64,000 nucleotides of DNA from Heliocidaris tuberculata (GCA_025618425.1 CM046838.1:8641655-8705654); one strand, 5' to 3'. Positions 48,799 to 60,273 are shown, counted from the first letter of the stretch. Notes: generated by a model from the letters alone, not told the origin. Made by a program: numbers and translations.

Positions 48799-50575
48799 CA
48801 TAACTATAGCTTATTCAAACTTTTAAAAGACTAACTGGATGATTATTCACTATAACGATTTAATTTCCTCACTTTACTGAAAGTTCCTATTATTTCTAGA
48901 ATTTTCAAGGGGGCAACTTGCCCTTACCCTTTACCCCTTTAAATAAGATATCGAAGTCCCTTCGCACTGTAGGGAGCTTTTGTATTTTCAATCTTCTGAA
49001 TTTGCAAAGAGAGAGATTTAAGGAAAATGAGAAGTCACTGCCCGCTCTGGTGACGCTCCTGCGCCCTTCGTAATTTATTTTATATATTTCAAATTAGGCT
49101 GGTTGGTGAGGAAAACTCCTTTCGACATTTCATAGAGTGGCCCTTTCATCCACGATTTTCTGACAAAGAGTGCGCAGGTTTGGCCAAGAATTAACGTTCC
49201 TCTGTGCATGTAGCCAGACCCCTCTATCCCATAACGGCATCAAAAACAAGTACCTTCGGACGGGCTCCCGTGTCTTCTGGTAAAGGTTATGCCCCCCCCC
49301 CCCGGCATGTTCATGTTGTAAAGGACATGGGAGCGACCTTATCAGGTACATTCATTACCACGAGTGAGTTGCCACTGACTTGAATTTGAAGCATCGCAAA
49401 TGGCCGAGCACATTGATGTCCCCCCCCCCCCCCGCCGTTCCACTCTATTTAAGAAAAAAGAGAAAAGGGGGAGGAAAAGGGAAAAAAACTAGGAAAGAAC
49501 AATTTTGGGGCGATTTTCACCTCCTATTCCAGCAGCGAGGTAGACTGTTAATTTTATTCCATGTTTAGTATATTTTCATGACAAAATTAAATTTTTATTA
49601 TGAATAAAGATTCAAGTTTGGCTTGGTCCCTTTGCTCACTCGCAGAAAAATGTTTCGTTAGGATCTTGTTTAAAAACTTCCTGTAACTATCCAGGGTAAA
49701 GTGCCTCAAATTCATTTCCACAAAGTGTTTGAGGTTAATATCAGTTTTGTTTTGTTTTTTAATCAGGGAGGGGCGGGGCAGTTTTATAGTTTGTCCCGGG
49801 CACCATAATTCCCTAGATAAGCACTTTTTATGACATTCCTATACCACAAGTTAAGTGCCTATCAAACGCCATAGAATGCCCACCCCCCACCGTCCCCCCC
49901 CCCAAAAAAAAATAGGACGGGGGAATTGACTGGATCAGTAAGAAAAGTGCAGTATTAGAGGAAGTCAGGTTGTACATACCGGTAATGCTAGAATCCGTGT
50001 ATAATGAATAGTCACTGGATGCCTATATGGAGTATGCTGCGCCCGCGAAAGGCCCCTCCCCCCCCCCCCCCCCCATTTTCGGACTATTACGATATGCTGC
50101 TCCACTATTACGTTTCTGGTTAATCTAGCTACTTTTTGTGCAATTCATATTCATGGGCGTTGGGCAGACATTTCCCCGTAACTTGGTCTCACTCCGTCAT
50201 TTTCTTTCCACCTACGACTTGAAATGTCTTGCTGAGTGTATCTATCAACTGAATTCACCGGTTCAGCTCACTTGGAGGTGGGCGGGGTAGGATGTAGCAC
50301 GGGGGCGACTCGTAGGCTAGGCACAACCCAAGACTTGATGCCAGCCAGTGGCTCTTTTTAATATGTGGGGTCATAGTATCAAGGCCAGGGGCGGCTGAGC
50401 GTCTTTCAAAGTGGGGGTGGGGGGCAGCAAAAAAGGGCACTTATTCGGGGAAAGGAGGCACCTACAAAGGGTGAACATAAAGCGAAAAAAGGACCATTTT
50501 GTGACACTGGTATAACCCTACAGTCTAATTAGTATAGTTATTATCAAGCATCAACTTCCTTTTTATTGTGGTTCT

Positions 50576-50708
50576 GGGCATCGTTTCATCAAACCGTCAT
50601 AAGTACAAGTTCGCCGACACCCCATTGAAACGCATGTTAATGTTGATACACGCGTTTCATTGGGATGTCGGCGAACTTGTACTTATGACCGTTTGATGAA
50701 ACGCTGCT
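50576..50708. mobile_element. Hairpin MITE, 133 bp
   Basis: GTTTCATCAAACCGTCATAA pairs with the right arm ATGACCGTTTGATGAAAC, and GTACAAGTTCGCCGACA pairs with TGTCGGCGAACTTGTAC. About 55 bp of nearly perfect stem. Confidence 0.85.
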
Positions 50709-51199
50709 CTGGTCACTACTTCAGCTTTCCTGATACGCAGTTATGTGTAATGGTCTAACGATTCATGTGCGAGAAAGCTAAGCGAGCGAGCAAAAATTGT
50801 CGGACTTTTTTTCTATTGCTGGAGTCCTTGAGTTATACATTATTTACAGCAATATACATGTACAATGAAAATGACAGCAGCAAATCTAATTGGGGGAATG
50901 TCGAATGATCTTTTAATTTGTACATTAACCCTGTCGTTTTCTTTAGGATTACACCGATATACATACTTTCTGCGATCTGCTTGATTTCATTATATACTGT
51001 AAGAGCTAGCGAGCGTAGCGAGCGAGTTATGGGGACATTTTCAGAAAATACTGCACTTACTTGGTGTAAATTATTGGCACATTCGAGCGAGCGGAATGAG
51101 AAATGTTGTAGTAATATGGGTACTTGAAAGCCGCACCGATTCTTTGTAGCTAGATATGGCTCTTTTTGTCCCCCCCCGAAAAAAAAAGAGAATACGGGG

Positions 51200-51440
51200 C
51201 AATATTTAGATTCGAAAAGGGGCACTTATCAGAAGGAGAAAAGGATAGTTATCAGAGAGATAAGGTGGCAGTTATCAGATTTGAAAAGGGGCACTTTTCA
51301 GAAGGCCAAAAAGGGGCGCTTATCAGAAGGGGAAAGGCACTTATTAGAAAGGAAAAGGGGCACATCTAGTAGTAAAATGGGCACTTATCGGAGGGAAAGG
51401 GGGCATTTTTCAGAAATAAAAAGGGCACTTTTGGGGTACT
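51200..51440 (+). repeat. Degenerate GGCACTTATCAGAAGG tandem repeat
   Basis: About eight irregular units of AAAGGGGCACTTATCAGAAG spaced roughly 25-30 bp. Related words occur at 47925 and 50430. The frames read as charged low complexity and are not treated as a protein. Confidence 0.7.
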
Positions 51441-54357
51441 TGAAAAACTGGGGGCATTGTGCCCCCTGCCTCCCCCCGCGGGCGCGCCGCCCCTGATCAA
51501 GGCTTTTCTTGATATAAATTTATTACTGCTCTTGCTAATACAGCTAATACTTGCTTTTTTTCTCTCTTCTTTTTTGTGCAGGGGCAGTATAATATAATAT
51601 TCATAAGAACCCACTTCATATGACATACAACATACGAACATCATACATTATGTAAATTTCTTTTGAATACTTTCTATCCCATCCTGATACCTCTCCAGCT
51701 GACGTATCTCAGTGAATGGGGATTAGGTCATTTATTCGGAGGCGTCTGACGGACATCCCCCACCATTTCAAATTTAATGTCTTACAGTGGGCACGATAGA
51801 GGGAGTTCTGCCGCGTATTTTCATCCTATTTCATTTCGTTATTTTTCCTACCCCTTTCTATTTATTGTCTTGCAATTATGAACATTTACGACTGGAATTC
51901 ACCAGGCAGCCCTTCCCTGCCGATCATTATTATCATTCTTATCGAGAAGGGGGGGGGGGGGGGGGGGGTAAGCCATGGGGTCTTATCACTGTTGTAGCCC
52001 AACAATGTCATCCAGATGTCACTTGTAATACGTGGAATCATGCTTGATATTTATCCCCTGACTTTTTTAAATATTGAGGTTCTCCTACTGATCCATTCAA
52101 TTCTGCCCTCCTCCATTCACCCCCCCCTTTTTTTTGGGGGGGGGGGGTACAAGCAACCATTTAAGATGACGTGTGGCATATTATTCTGCTTGAGTGCATT
52201 GGGTATGATACCCTTCCAACCTGGGCCTACCTCGCTCAATGAGGGAGGGGGTGGGGGCGTCTGGCGGGCATCCGCGCATCTGCCGCAATTTAAAATGACA
52301 GTGCATGGCCATTCATGATCGCGGGAGTTTTGCTGAACTTTTTCCTCTAGGTTTCATCCAGTTATTCTCTCCCCCCCCCCCCCCCCCCGCTAATCCAGCT
52401 CAATTTTGATTGTCCATCAAAAGGGTCCTTCTGATTACCCCGACCACACTGTTCGAGTCACACGTCCGTTTCCTTACATGAACAAAGCAAGAGAAATCAG
52501 AAGAAGACGGGAAGGGAATAAATGAACAAGGAAAACAATAGACGAAGAGAATATTTTAATAGGACGATACAAAAAGGGACAAAAAGGGGACCAATGCACA
52601 TACAAAATGTGATTTTTTTTTTCTTTCTTGTGATTACGTGTTATTTATTCCCTTATGGAAACCAAGTAAAACAATGAACATATATAAAACCAGAAACAGA
52701 CATGCTTTCAGAAATATAGTCCTGCAATAAACCTTTCTAAGGGCGCACTAATTTCAAGTTTGTTAACACTGTAAATGATGTTTCTATAAGTGGAAAATAT
52801 AATGCATGATTTTTTTTAAATGGAGGGGGGATTCAGAGTTTTATTGGAATTCCACGGTATTAATAAGCATAATGAAACGAATCTCTAGTGTGTAAACATG
52901 GAGGGCTTCAGCCCCCTAGCCCCCCCCCCCCCCCTTCCCGTTCTGTGGCCTACGAATTTGTTCATTATAGGGCCGGCCCCGCAAGTCCTGACAAAATTTT
53001 TTTTTTTTTAAATAGCGGCCCGGATCCCCGTCAAAGAGGGGGATACTGTGTAAATTTAGTTTTCAGGTTTTAAAATAACCCGAACCTTCGGAAAAACGAA
53101 CCAACGGAAAAAAACGAGCCTACGGAAAAACGAGTGTCCCCACGCAAAACAAGGGATGATAAGCGTGCTTCACGTTTTGCAATTTTGGAGGGATAAAATT
53201 TCTAAATCTTCCACTTTCAAAATAACATGAAATATATATGTATGAAAAAATAGGGGAATGGGCTTCTTCGGGGGGGGGGGGGGCGGAGGGTAGGGGTTGG
53301 GTTGTGAGCAAGTAGTAAGCTTTTGAGGTGGGCCTTCAGAGTGTTTGCCCCACCCCCCAAAGAAAAATAAATATAATAAATAAATAAATAAAATAAGCTA
53401 GGACCCTTCCGGGGCACCTGGAGCGTAGCGCCGGAAGTAAAAAAAAAATAAAAAATAAAAAATAGGGGGGGGGGGTTAGAATGATGAAGCCTCACCTTTT
53501 AGAGTACTAGAAAGCTGATCGCAATGGTAAATTTGATTGTCGTGGAGTGGGGGCAAAAGTACTTCCCCCGATAAATGGAAGCAAGCATCTGCTACATTGT
53601 GTGTATCAATACACGAGGGAGGATGGTGACCGTGTGAGAAAATTTTGGTTTTAAATGATGAAAGTTTGCATTTTAGAGCACTAATAAGCTTATTAAGCCT
53701 ATACATCGTTGTAATGGAAAATTATCATTACATGTAATTTTCCTTTTCTGTTTTTCTTGAGAGTTTTTTGCCCCCAAACTCGAGGGCAGGAGGGCTATCA
53801 TGCAAGTACAAAATGTAATTTTCTTTTTTCATTTTCTTCTTTTTTTAATGATTGCCTGTCCGATCTTCTATTATGAAAACAAAGGAAACGGTTACCTTTC
53901 CCTCATTTTCAGTTTATGCAAAAGTGAAGATAATAGACCACAAACCGCAGTATACATGTCTTGAAAAAAGAGGCTCATGAAATAGGGCACCCCTAATATC
54001 AAGTTGGCTAGGCCTGAAAACGATGTTGGTATACGTGGAAAGACATAACAATTATTACTTCACGGGCCACAGAGCGTTTGAAAAGTGGGGGCAGAAGTTC
54101 GAGCATGAGTAAGAGCATAATATGTTATTATTAATATAAGCAAAGGGGAGTGTGTGTGTGTGCGTGTATGTGTGTGGAGGGGAAGCCTGCACTCCCTAGC
54201 CAGATCAGCCCCCCCCCCCCGGTTCAGCGACCCCTGAACTTGATCATGATAGAGCCATCCATTTTCATAATGAATCCTGATAATCGGGATTTGATTTCCC
54301 AAACTCTCATAGTCATATCCCACATCCCCTAGTTATGTACGGAATAGAAGCGGTCTC

Positions 54358-54358
<1 letters not shown>

Positions 54359-54392
<34 letters not shown>

Positions 54393-54602
54393 CCTTGAAT
54401 TAGACCATTTCAAAGTAGACGTGACGTATTGAACAAAGCACACGTAATTGAACAGACGTGACGTGACGTAAGGTCACGACAGAGTACACGAAATTGGGTA
54501 CACGTCACGTAACGAGTAGACGTGACGTACCGTTTGGTTTTACGTGACGTCTACTAGGTACGCGTACTAGTAGACGTAGGTAGACCCCGATGGCTTGCCA
54601 TA
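54359..54602 (-). repeat. Inner element right terminus
   Basis: A poly-A block, then GCCTTGAATTAGACC, at least five ACGTGACG-type words and the inverted terminal repeat ending ATGGCTTGCCATA. Confidence 0.85.
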
Positions 54603-54863
54603 GGCAGGAGGTTGAGCATGAGTAAGAGCATAATATGTTATTATTAATATAAGCAAAGGGGAGTGTGTGTGCGTGTATGTGTGTGGAGGGGAAGCCTGCA
54701 ATCCCTAGCTAGATCACCCCCCCCCCCCGGTTCAGCGACCCCTGAACTTGATCATGATAGAGCCATCCATTTTCATAACAAAGAGGGGAATCCTGATAAT
54801 CGGGATTTGACTTCCCAAACTCTCATATCCTACATCCCCCATGTAGAAAAAAGAAGCGGTCTC

Positions 54864-54864
<1 letters not shown>

Positions 54865-54897
<33 letters not shown>

Positions 54898-55107
54898 CCT
54901 GGAATTAGACCATTTCAAAGAAGACGTGACGTATTGAGCAAAGCACACGTAATTGAACAGACGTGACGTGACGTAAGGTCACGACAGAGTACACGAAATT
55001 GGGTACACGTCACGTAACGAGTAGACGTGACGTACCGTTTGGTTTTACGTGACGTCTACTGGGTACGCGTACTAGTAGACGTAGGTAGACCCCGATGGCT
55101 TGCCATA
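54865..55107 (-). repeat. Outer element right terminus
   Basis: Nearly identical to 54359-54602, with a poly-A block of a few different bases. It ends ATGGCTTGCCATA and is followed by the GACCAC duplication. Confidence 0.85.
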
Positions 55108-55854
55108 GACCACGTACCGTACATATTAGTCCGAGATTCAGTCTAGCGCAGCCTTGATCATTGACGTCGTGGCAAACACAAAAGCCCGTCACACAAAACC
55201 AAAAACTTTTGACCTTACAAGATCATGATGTACGTACCAGTCCGGTACCGGTACTGTGCAGGCAGCGGCGCTGCGATCTGAATTTAAGCCACAAAACAAT
55301 TAAAGGTGCATGCACAATGCATTTTTATGCATTTAATTAAGCAGGCCAGGCAGCAGTACAGTATACATGTACTTCTGCTAACTATTAGGCATCTGTATTA
55401 TACTATTAATTGCGAAAGTAATGTCGCTCGATCGTGAATTTGTACTGAGTACGCGCCCGTGCGCCCCCCCCCCCCCCCCCCCCCCCAGTGAAATCCTGGC
55501 TACGCGGCTGGCCGGAATAGCACTGTGATCAATTCAAGTTCCACAAAAAACTGATAAAACATCAAATTCTTCTCCATGCATCAGCGGGAATGCTACCCCG
55601 CATAGCAATAACGGATCTAAAATACTGTCGAAAATCTGTAAAACGTAGGAATATTTATTACCAAGGACGGATCCAAAACTTTGAAGAAAAAAAAGGGCGG
55701 GGGGGGGGGGGGTTATGATTTAAAAAATGAGTAAAACGAAAAAGGTTATCAGTCACATATTTGTTTGGTCTACAATTGAAAAGGGCGCATATTTTTGTGG
55801 TTTTCTACTAATATAGATTCCAATTCAGGTGGGGTTTGGGGTCGTTATGACAAG

Positions 55855-56033
55855 CAGGTGCCGCAGAGTGTTTTTGAAAGTGGGTGGGGGGCTGATTTGA
55901 TTTCACTCATTGATGACAATTTTCGAACCTTTTTTCTAGGTTTTATCACACGTGTCTACTCAAAAAAGTGTGTGTGTGTGTGGGGGGGGGGGGCTACAGC
56001 CCCCAGCCCCCCCCCCCGGTTCCGCGGCCCATG
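55855..56033. mobile_element. G-tract MITE copy
   Basis: CAGGTGCCGCAGAGTGTTTT at the left and GGTTCCGCGGCCCATG at the right, with internal GTGTCTACTCAAAAAAGTG and poly-G/poly-C tracts. The target duplication is not clear. Confidence 0.72.
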
Positions 56034-56973
56034 ACACGGGCCGGTTCGGCACCCCCTCTAAATTCACCAGTGGCGTACCGCTGATTGTATCACAACTACT
56101 AATTTGGCCTGGTACGTTATACAAATATAACAATCTGCACCTTTTTCCTAAATTTCTGTTGTACCACAAATCTGGTAGCCGGCTGAGACAACAATAATTC
56201 TTGGAACTATTCAACTGTATCATTTATAATCACACAACCCTATAGCGGTATATATGGTTAATTGGGGGGGGGGGGGGGGTGAAGGCCTTAGCAGACCATA
56301 TTGCAAGAATTGTAATGAATTGTAAAGGCAGAAACGAAACTCGTTATTTCCCTCAAACCTATCTCGGTTTCTATATATGGATACCATATAAAAGAATAGG
56401 CTCTACAGAATAATACGGGAATGGAATATAAAAAAAACACCCATAATGTATGCTCTTTTTTGTATGTCAATTATTAATCACTCGCGATGAAGTTTAATAG
56501 CATAATAACGTGTTGTCATGGTTGAAGCACACATAAGGAGGGGGAGGGGTTGGGTATTCATAATTTTCCAGCAGCACTAAATTTAGATTCCATACACCAA
56601 TGTTTGCTTCTATGGGTGAATGCGAAATGTAAATTATGCCGCATCATATATATCATGTAGATCGAGCTATTATTATATTTATGACAATTATCCTCTCTTA
56701 AAGTTCACATATTCCCTAAAAGAGATATCCGAAGCTTGTTTGACAAACGGTATTTAATATGAATTAATCTTCCTTTTTTTCGGCCCCCGAAACAGTTCCA
56801 CTTAGAAAAATCTGCACAAATTTCTTTATTAAACAATATTGATTTAACCTGTATACGGTACTCAAATCTTAAGATTTGTGCAAAAAATTTTAGATTGCAA
56901 AATTTGTTTAATGAAGTCATCATTGCATTGTGCGAAATATGAGTAGGAGATTGCTCTTTAAACATTTGCTTAA

Positions 56974-57379
56974 CCCTTTCAAGACAATTGACCACATTTT
57001 GTGGTTTGGCTCAATAACTTGTGATTCAAACTCTAGAAAATATACCAGATGCATGAGTAGAAAGAGCAAAAATTTCTGCACACACTATGTCCATTTTCGT
57101 TAAATGACCATACTGCAATTGATCCCAGGAATTTTAAAAAGGAGAATAAGCTTTAAAATCCTTAAATTGGCAACATATTGAGAGGTTCCAATCATTGTTT
57201 TTTATCGAAATTGGCAACTTTTCCAACTTTTCGCCAATTCTTTTAACCATGTGTACTGTTTTCAAAGACCTTACCCCTTATTACAATCTTGTAGCACTAA
57301 AAGAAAAATATTATTGTTGCCAATTTGAAGAGCAAAATGTGATCAATTTAGCCCTTAAATAATTCCTGTCCTGAAAGGG
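56974..57379. mobile_element. piggyBac-like MITE, copy 3 (TTAA flanks)
   Basis: 406 bp, ends CCCTTTCAAGACA and TGTCCTGAAAGGG, with TTAA at 56970-56973 and 57380-57383. Confidence 0.85.
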
Positions 57380-57603
57380 TTAACTTAATAATTCGAATAA
57401 GAGCAGGAGCTCTACCCCCCCCCCCCTGCCTCTTATACTTATAATGTAAAAAAGATATCGATTTCCAGGACCTAATGCTCCATCGGCTTCCCTATATGTA
57501 CCAAGGTACAAATTTAATGTATAGAGAGCTTGATTTTCAACCACACTTTTAAAATCCCGTGGTGCTGCCTTCGATATTGAGATTTTCTATATAGGCCTAT
57601 AAT

Positions 57604-57683
57604 AGACACTAGGTCAAGTACATTTTATTAATATAGTTATATAATAACTATATCAATAAACTGTACTTGACCTAGTGTCTGTT
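57604..57683. repeat. Near-perfect long hairpin
   Basis: AGACACTAGGTCAAGTAC pairs with GTACTTGACCTAGTGTCT, and the pairing continues through AATATAGTTAT and ATAACTATAT to a loop of a few bases. The stem is about 38 bp with one or two mismatches. Confidence 0.88.
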
Positions 57684-57717
57684 ATATAGTTATATGATAA
57701 TTTTATACCTATCTGTA

Positions 57718-57886
57718 CAGGGGCCGCGGAGCGTTTCTGAAAGGGGGGGGGGGCTGATTTGATTTCACTCTTTAATGACAATTTTCGAACCATTTTCCCC
57801 GAGGTTTTCACATGTCTACTCAAAAAAGTGGGGGGGGGGGGGGGCTGCAGCCCCCAGCCCCCCCCCCCCCGGTTTCGCGGCCCATG
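57718..57886. mobile_element. G-tract MITE, 5-bp duplication CTGTA
   Basis: CAGGGGCCGCGGAGCGTTTC at the left and GGTTTCGCGGCCCATG at the right. CTGTA flanks both sides (57713-57717 and 57887-57891). This is the best-preserved copy of the family. Confidence 0.8.
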
Positions 57887-58394
57887 CTGTACCATTCATT
57901 CAATATATATTCAGCCCCACTGTATGGTCTATTGTAACATGAACAGGTAGAGGAAAACAGCCAAGATCAATATCAGTCAATCCTTCCAAGTGGAATAGCG
58001 TTAGGGGTGGGGGGGGGGGGCACAGTAAATATTTGATAGACGATTAAACGCCAGAGAACTAGGCCATAAGGGAAGGGTATGGGAGGGAGATTTGTTTGTA
58101 ACTAATTATACACTCCACACAGGGGTGGCGCTACAGGGGGGCAGGAGGGGCGGCCGCCCCATATCATTTTTCAAGCGAGCAAAAAAAAAAAAAAAAAAAA
58201 AAAGAGGAAGAAGGGGGAAAAAAGGAGAAAGAGAAGGGGAAATGGAGAAGAGAAGGCTAGGTCATGCAATTATGACATAACTGTTATAGTCCTATTTGTT
58301 ATTTCAAGACCCTCGACGTGCGACGTTGCTATACGCATCAGTTTGCCCCCCCCCCCCTCCCTATTTAAATACCCTGGCGCCGCCCCTGACTCCA

Positions 58395-58570
58395 CATGCA
58401 GCTATACCCAACAAGACAGTCTTGAACTTTTTCCATCTTCCCCGCACGAGAACGCTCTTAGATCACAAAACCTTATAAAGATCATAAAACTTTCGTCTTT
58501 ACAGGTCCCAAATTTGGAAGGACTCGATCCAAACCTGAAGGAAATAGAGGGACTGCACCGCTAAGAACTG
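58395..58570 (+). pseudogene. LINE polymerase C-terminal fragment
   Basis: A frame reads AAIPNKTVLNFFHLPRTRTL, and further on, in another frame, FTGPKFGRTRS. The order HLPRTRT then GPK matches the LINE tail at 34605-34900, but the frame is broken between them. Confidence 0.5.
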
Positions 58571-58784
58571 AAATCTCTTTTGCTGATACCAATATCATAC
58601 AAAATAATTAACATCCTTTCCCTGTTCATTTTAACGCGCTATATTTTTATTCAAAGCACTCTTCTCAACACGCCCTTGTTTTCTCATCACACAATGATGC
58701 ATGATTGCAGATCTTGACCTCCAATTTGCTTCTCCCCTCTCCCCCCCCCCTCCCTCTCTATTATTATTATATCCCTCTCCCTCT

Positions 58785-58910
58785 CTACAATCAGTCTCTT
58801 GATTTCATAGTAAAAACGCTGTTTAAAAAGTTGTTTAAAACTACCCTCTCTACAATCAGTCTCTTGATTTCATAGTAAAAACGCTGTTTAAAAAGTTGTT
58901 TAAAACTTAT
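58785..58910. repeat. Tandem duplication, ~64-bp unit
   Basis: CTCTACAATCAGTCTCTTGA through GTTTAAAAAGTTGTTTAAAA is repeated identically, so the duplication is recent. Confidence 0.92.
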
Positions 58911-60273
58911 ACAACCTGTTTAGTATTTAAACAAATTGTTTACAATATGAACTGTACAACGGGTTGCTCAGTTCATATTGTAAACAACTGCTTTCTCTGT
59001 GTATATTTTGCTCTGTTTTCATTTGCTCCTCAGCTCCTTTTCTTTGCTAAATGGGGACCTAACTCGACAAGCCCTGCTTCCCGACATTCTTATATACCGT
59101 ATATGCATTAACTACACTTAGCTGTCATTATAATTATATGAATTACTCTTTGTATTATGTCACTTGATTTATATGTTTATCTTTTGTTTTTCATTGTTAA
59201 ACATAATGTAAACTGAACGTGGAAACAAATTTTAAAAAAAACCAAGATATCATCCTCTTCTTACAATGCCTTCTTCTCCCTCATCTTCTTCTTCTTTTTT
59301 ATTTTCTTGTTTCGTCATTCGACGGTGATGTCCCCCATACCCCGTAGCTTCGTCACTGAACCCATCGATAAATACATTATAAATAAATCAACTAGCAGTT
59401 CCACCAATCAACCAGCGTATTTGAGTTACTTAATCAATCAACCAAGCAATCAAATCAACCAGTCGATCAATGGATCACTAAAATAATGACCAATAACTCA
59501 ATCTATCTGTTAATATAGTGTCAGCCATTAAACCATTAATAGATTAACTGATCTACTAATTCATTTGATCACTCACTCACTCAATGAATCAATCAATCGA
59601 TGAAATCATTACTCAATCAATCAATTTATCTACTAATATCCAATCAATTTGTCATTTTTCATTCAAGGAATCATCCAATATTAATACATTATTATCTATA
59701 TCTATACCTATCAACCAATCGAGTATAAGCCATCAAAATCACCCAACAATCAATGAATCAATCAACCACTCCATCTATAAAATATTAAATCAATCAATCA
59801 GTTGATAACAAAGTATCAAATGTACAAACAAGAAATAAATTTAATCAATAATATCTAAACATTCAAACTTTAAATCAACAATGAAAAATAAATCATATAT
59901 ACCATGCAAGCTTTTTCTATAGCAAAAGGAAATTGATCTAATGAACCAGTATTTATCTCAAATTATGAACGACTGGAATAGTGACAACAGAATCGTTTTA
60001 ATAGAAACCCCCTATACATATTTTTTTTTTTTTAAATTTGCCTTTTTGCCATGTAAAATAAAACAGTGTAAAGGGAAATCTCAGTCTTGAATCAATTAAT
60101 ATCTGTTATCTAATCTTTGAGTAACAAAACAATATGATAGTTTAAAAAAAAATCAATTATAAGTTCGTGTAGGTAAGTGGGTTGATAAAACCATAAAATG
60201 ATGGGGCAGAATGATCCCTGAGTGTTTCGGTCCTATTTCGGTCACACAAATAGGCATATGACTAAACTCGCTG

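Larger units (their letters stand above)
48799..51975. other. Segment present only in the inner transposon copy
   Basis: About 3.2 kb with no counterpart in the outer copy. It contains a hairpin MITE (50576-50708), a degenerate GGCACTTATCAGAAGG repeat (51200-51440), GAGCGAGC words and several poly-C runs. No coding exon is recognised. Confidence 0.65.
45723..54602. mobile_element. Inner copy of the same transposon, 6-bp duplication GGCAGG
   Basis: This 8,880-bp copy has the same ends, TATGGCAAGCCATCGGGGTC and its inverted partner. Perfect GGCAGG duplications flank it (45717-45722 and 54603-54608). Segments 45723-47490, 47510-48640 and 51975-54095 align with outer segments 38842-40560, 42300-43520 and 43520-45716. 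The inner copy has an extra 48655-51975 block and lacks outer blocks 40570-42290 and about 43240-43450. Outer sequence across the insertion, minus the inner copy and one GGCAGG, is collinear with inner 54061-54130. Confidence 0.87.
38842..55107. mobile_element. Outer copy of an unrecognised DNA transposon, 6-bp duplication GACCAC, split by an inner copy
   Basis: The left end TATGGCAAGCCATCGGGGTC (38842) and its inverted copy ending at 55107 are flanked by GACCAC on both sides (38836-38841 and 55108-55113). The inverted repeat runs about 34 bp with one mismatch. The copy is interrupted by the inner element at 45723-54602. Its own length without the insertion and one duplicated hexamer is about 7.4 kb (38842-45722 plus 54609-55107). 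It contains subterminal ACGTGACGT-like clusters, poly-T/poly-A blocks next to them, trinucleotide arrays and no plausible gene, so it is non-autonomous or decayed. The superfamily is not certain. A 6-bp duplication with TAT/ATA ends would fit IS3EU-type transposons, as a hypothesis only. Confidence 0.85.
55108..60273. other. Intergenic region downstream of sialyltransferase B
   Basis: No exon recognised. It holds two G-tract MITEs, a piggyBac-like MITE, a long hairpin, a LINE fragment and a 64-bp tandem duplication, then an AATC-rich low-complexity stretch (about 59390-59830) downstream of gene B. Confidence 0.6.

Noticed and set aside
53217..53495. 92-codon minus-strand frame in the inner transposon
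   Set aside because: Pro/Phe-rich translation of poly-C and AT-rich tracts; the frame is not kept in the matching outer segment.
38842..54602. Simple tandem segmental duplication
   Set aside because: Direct repeats of the left half suggested this first, but the inverted ends and two independent 6-bp flanking duplications show nested insertion.
38842..55107. Polinton/Maverick element (6-bp duplication, ~16 kb)
   Set aside because: The 16-kb span is two nested copies of 7-9 kb, the inverted repeat is only ~34 bp, the ends are TAT/ATA rather than AG/CT, and no polymerase, integrase, ATPase or capsid frame is present.
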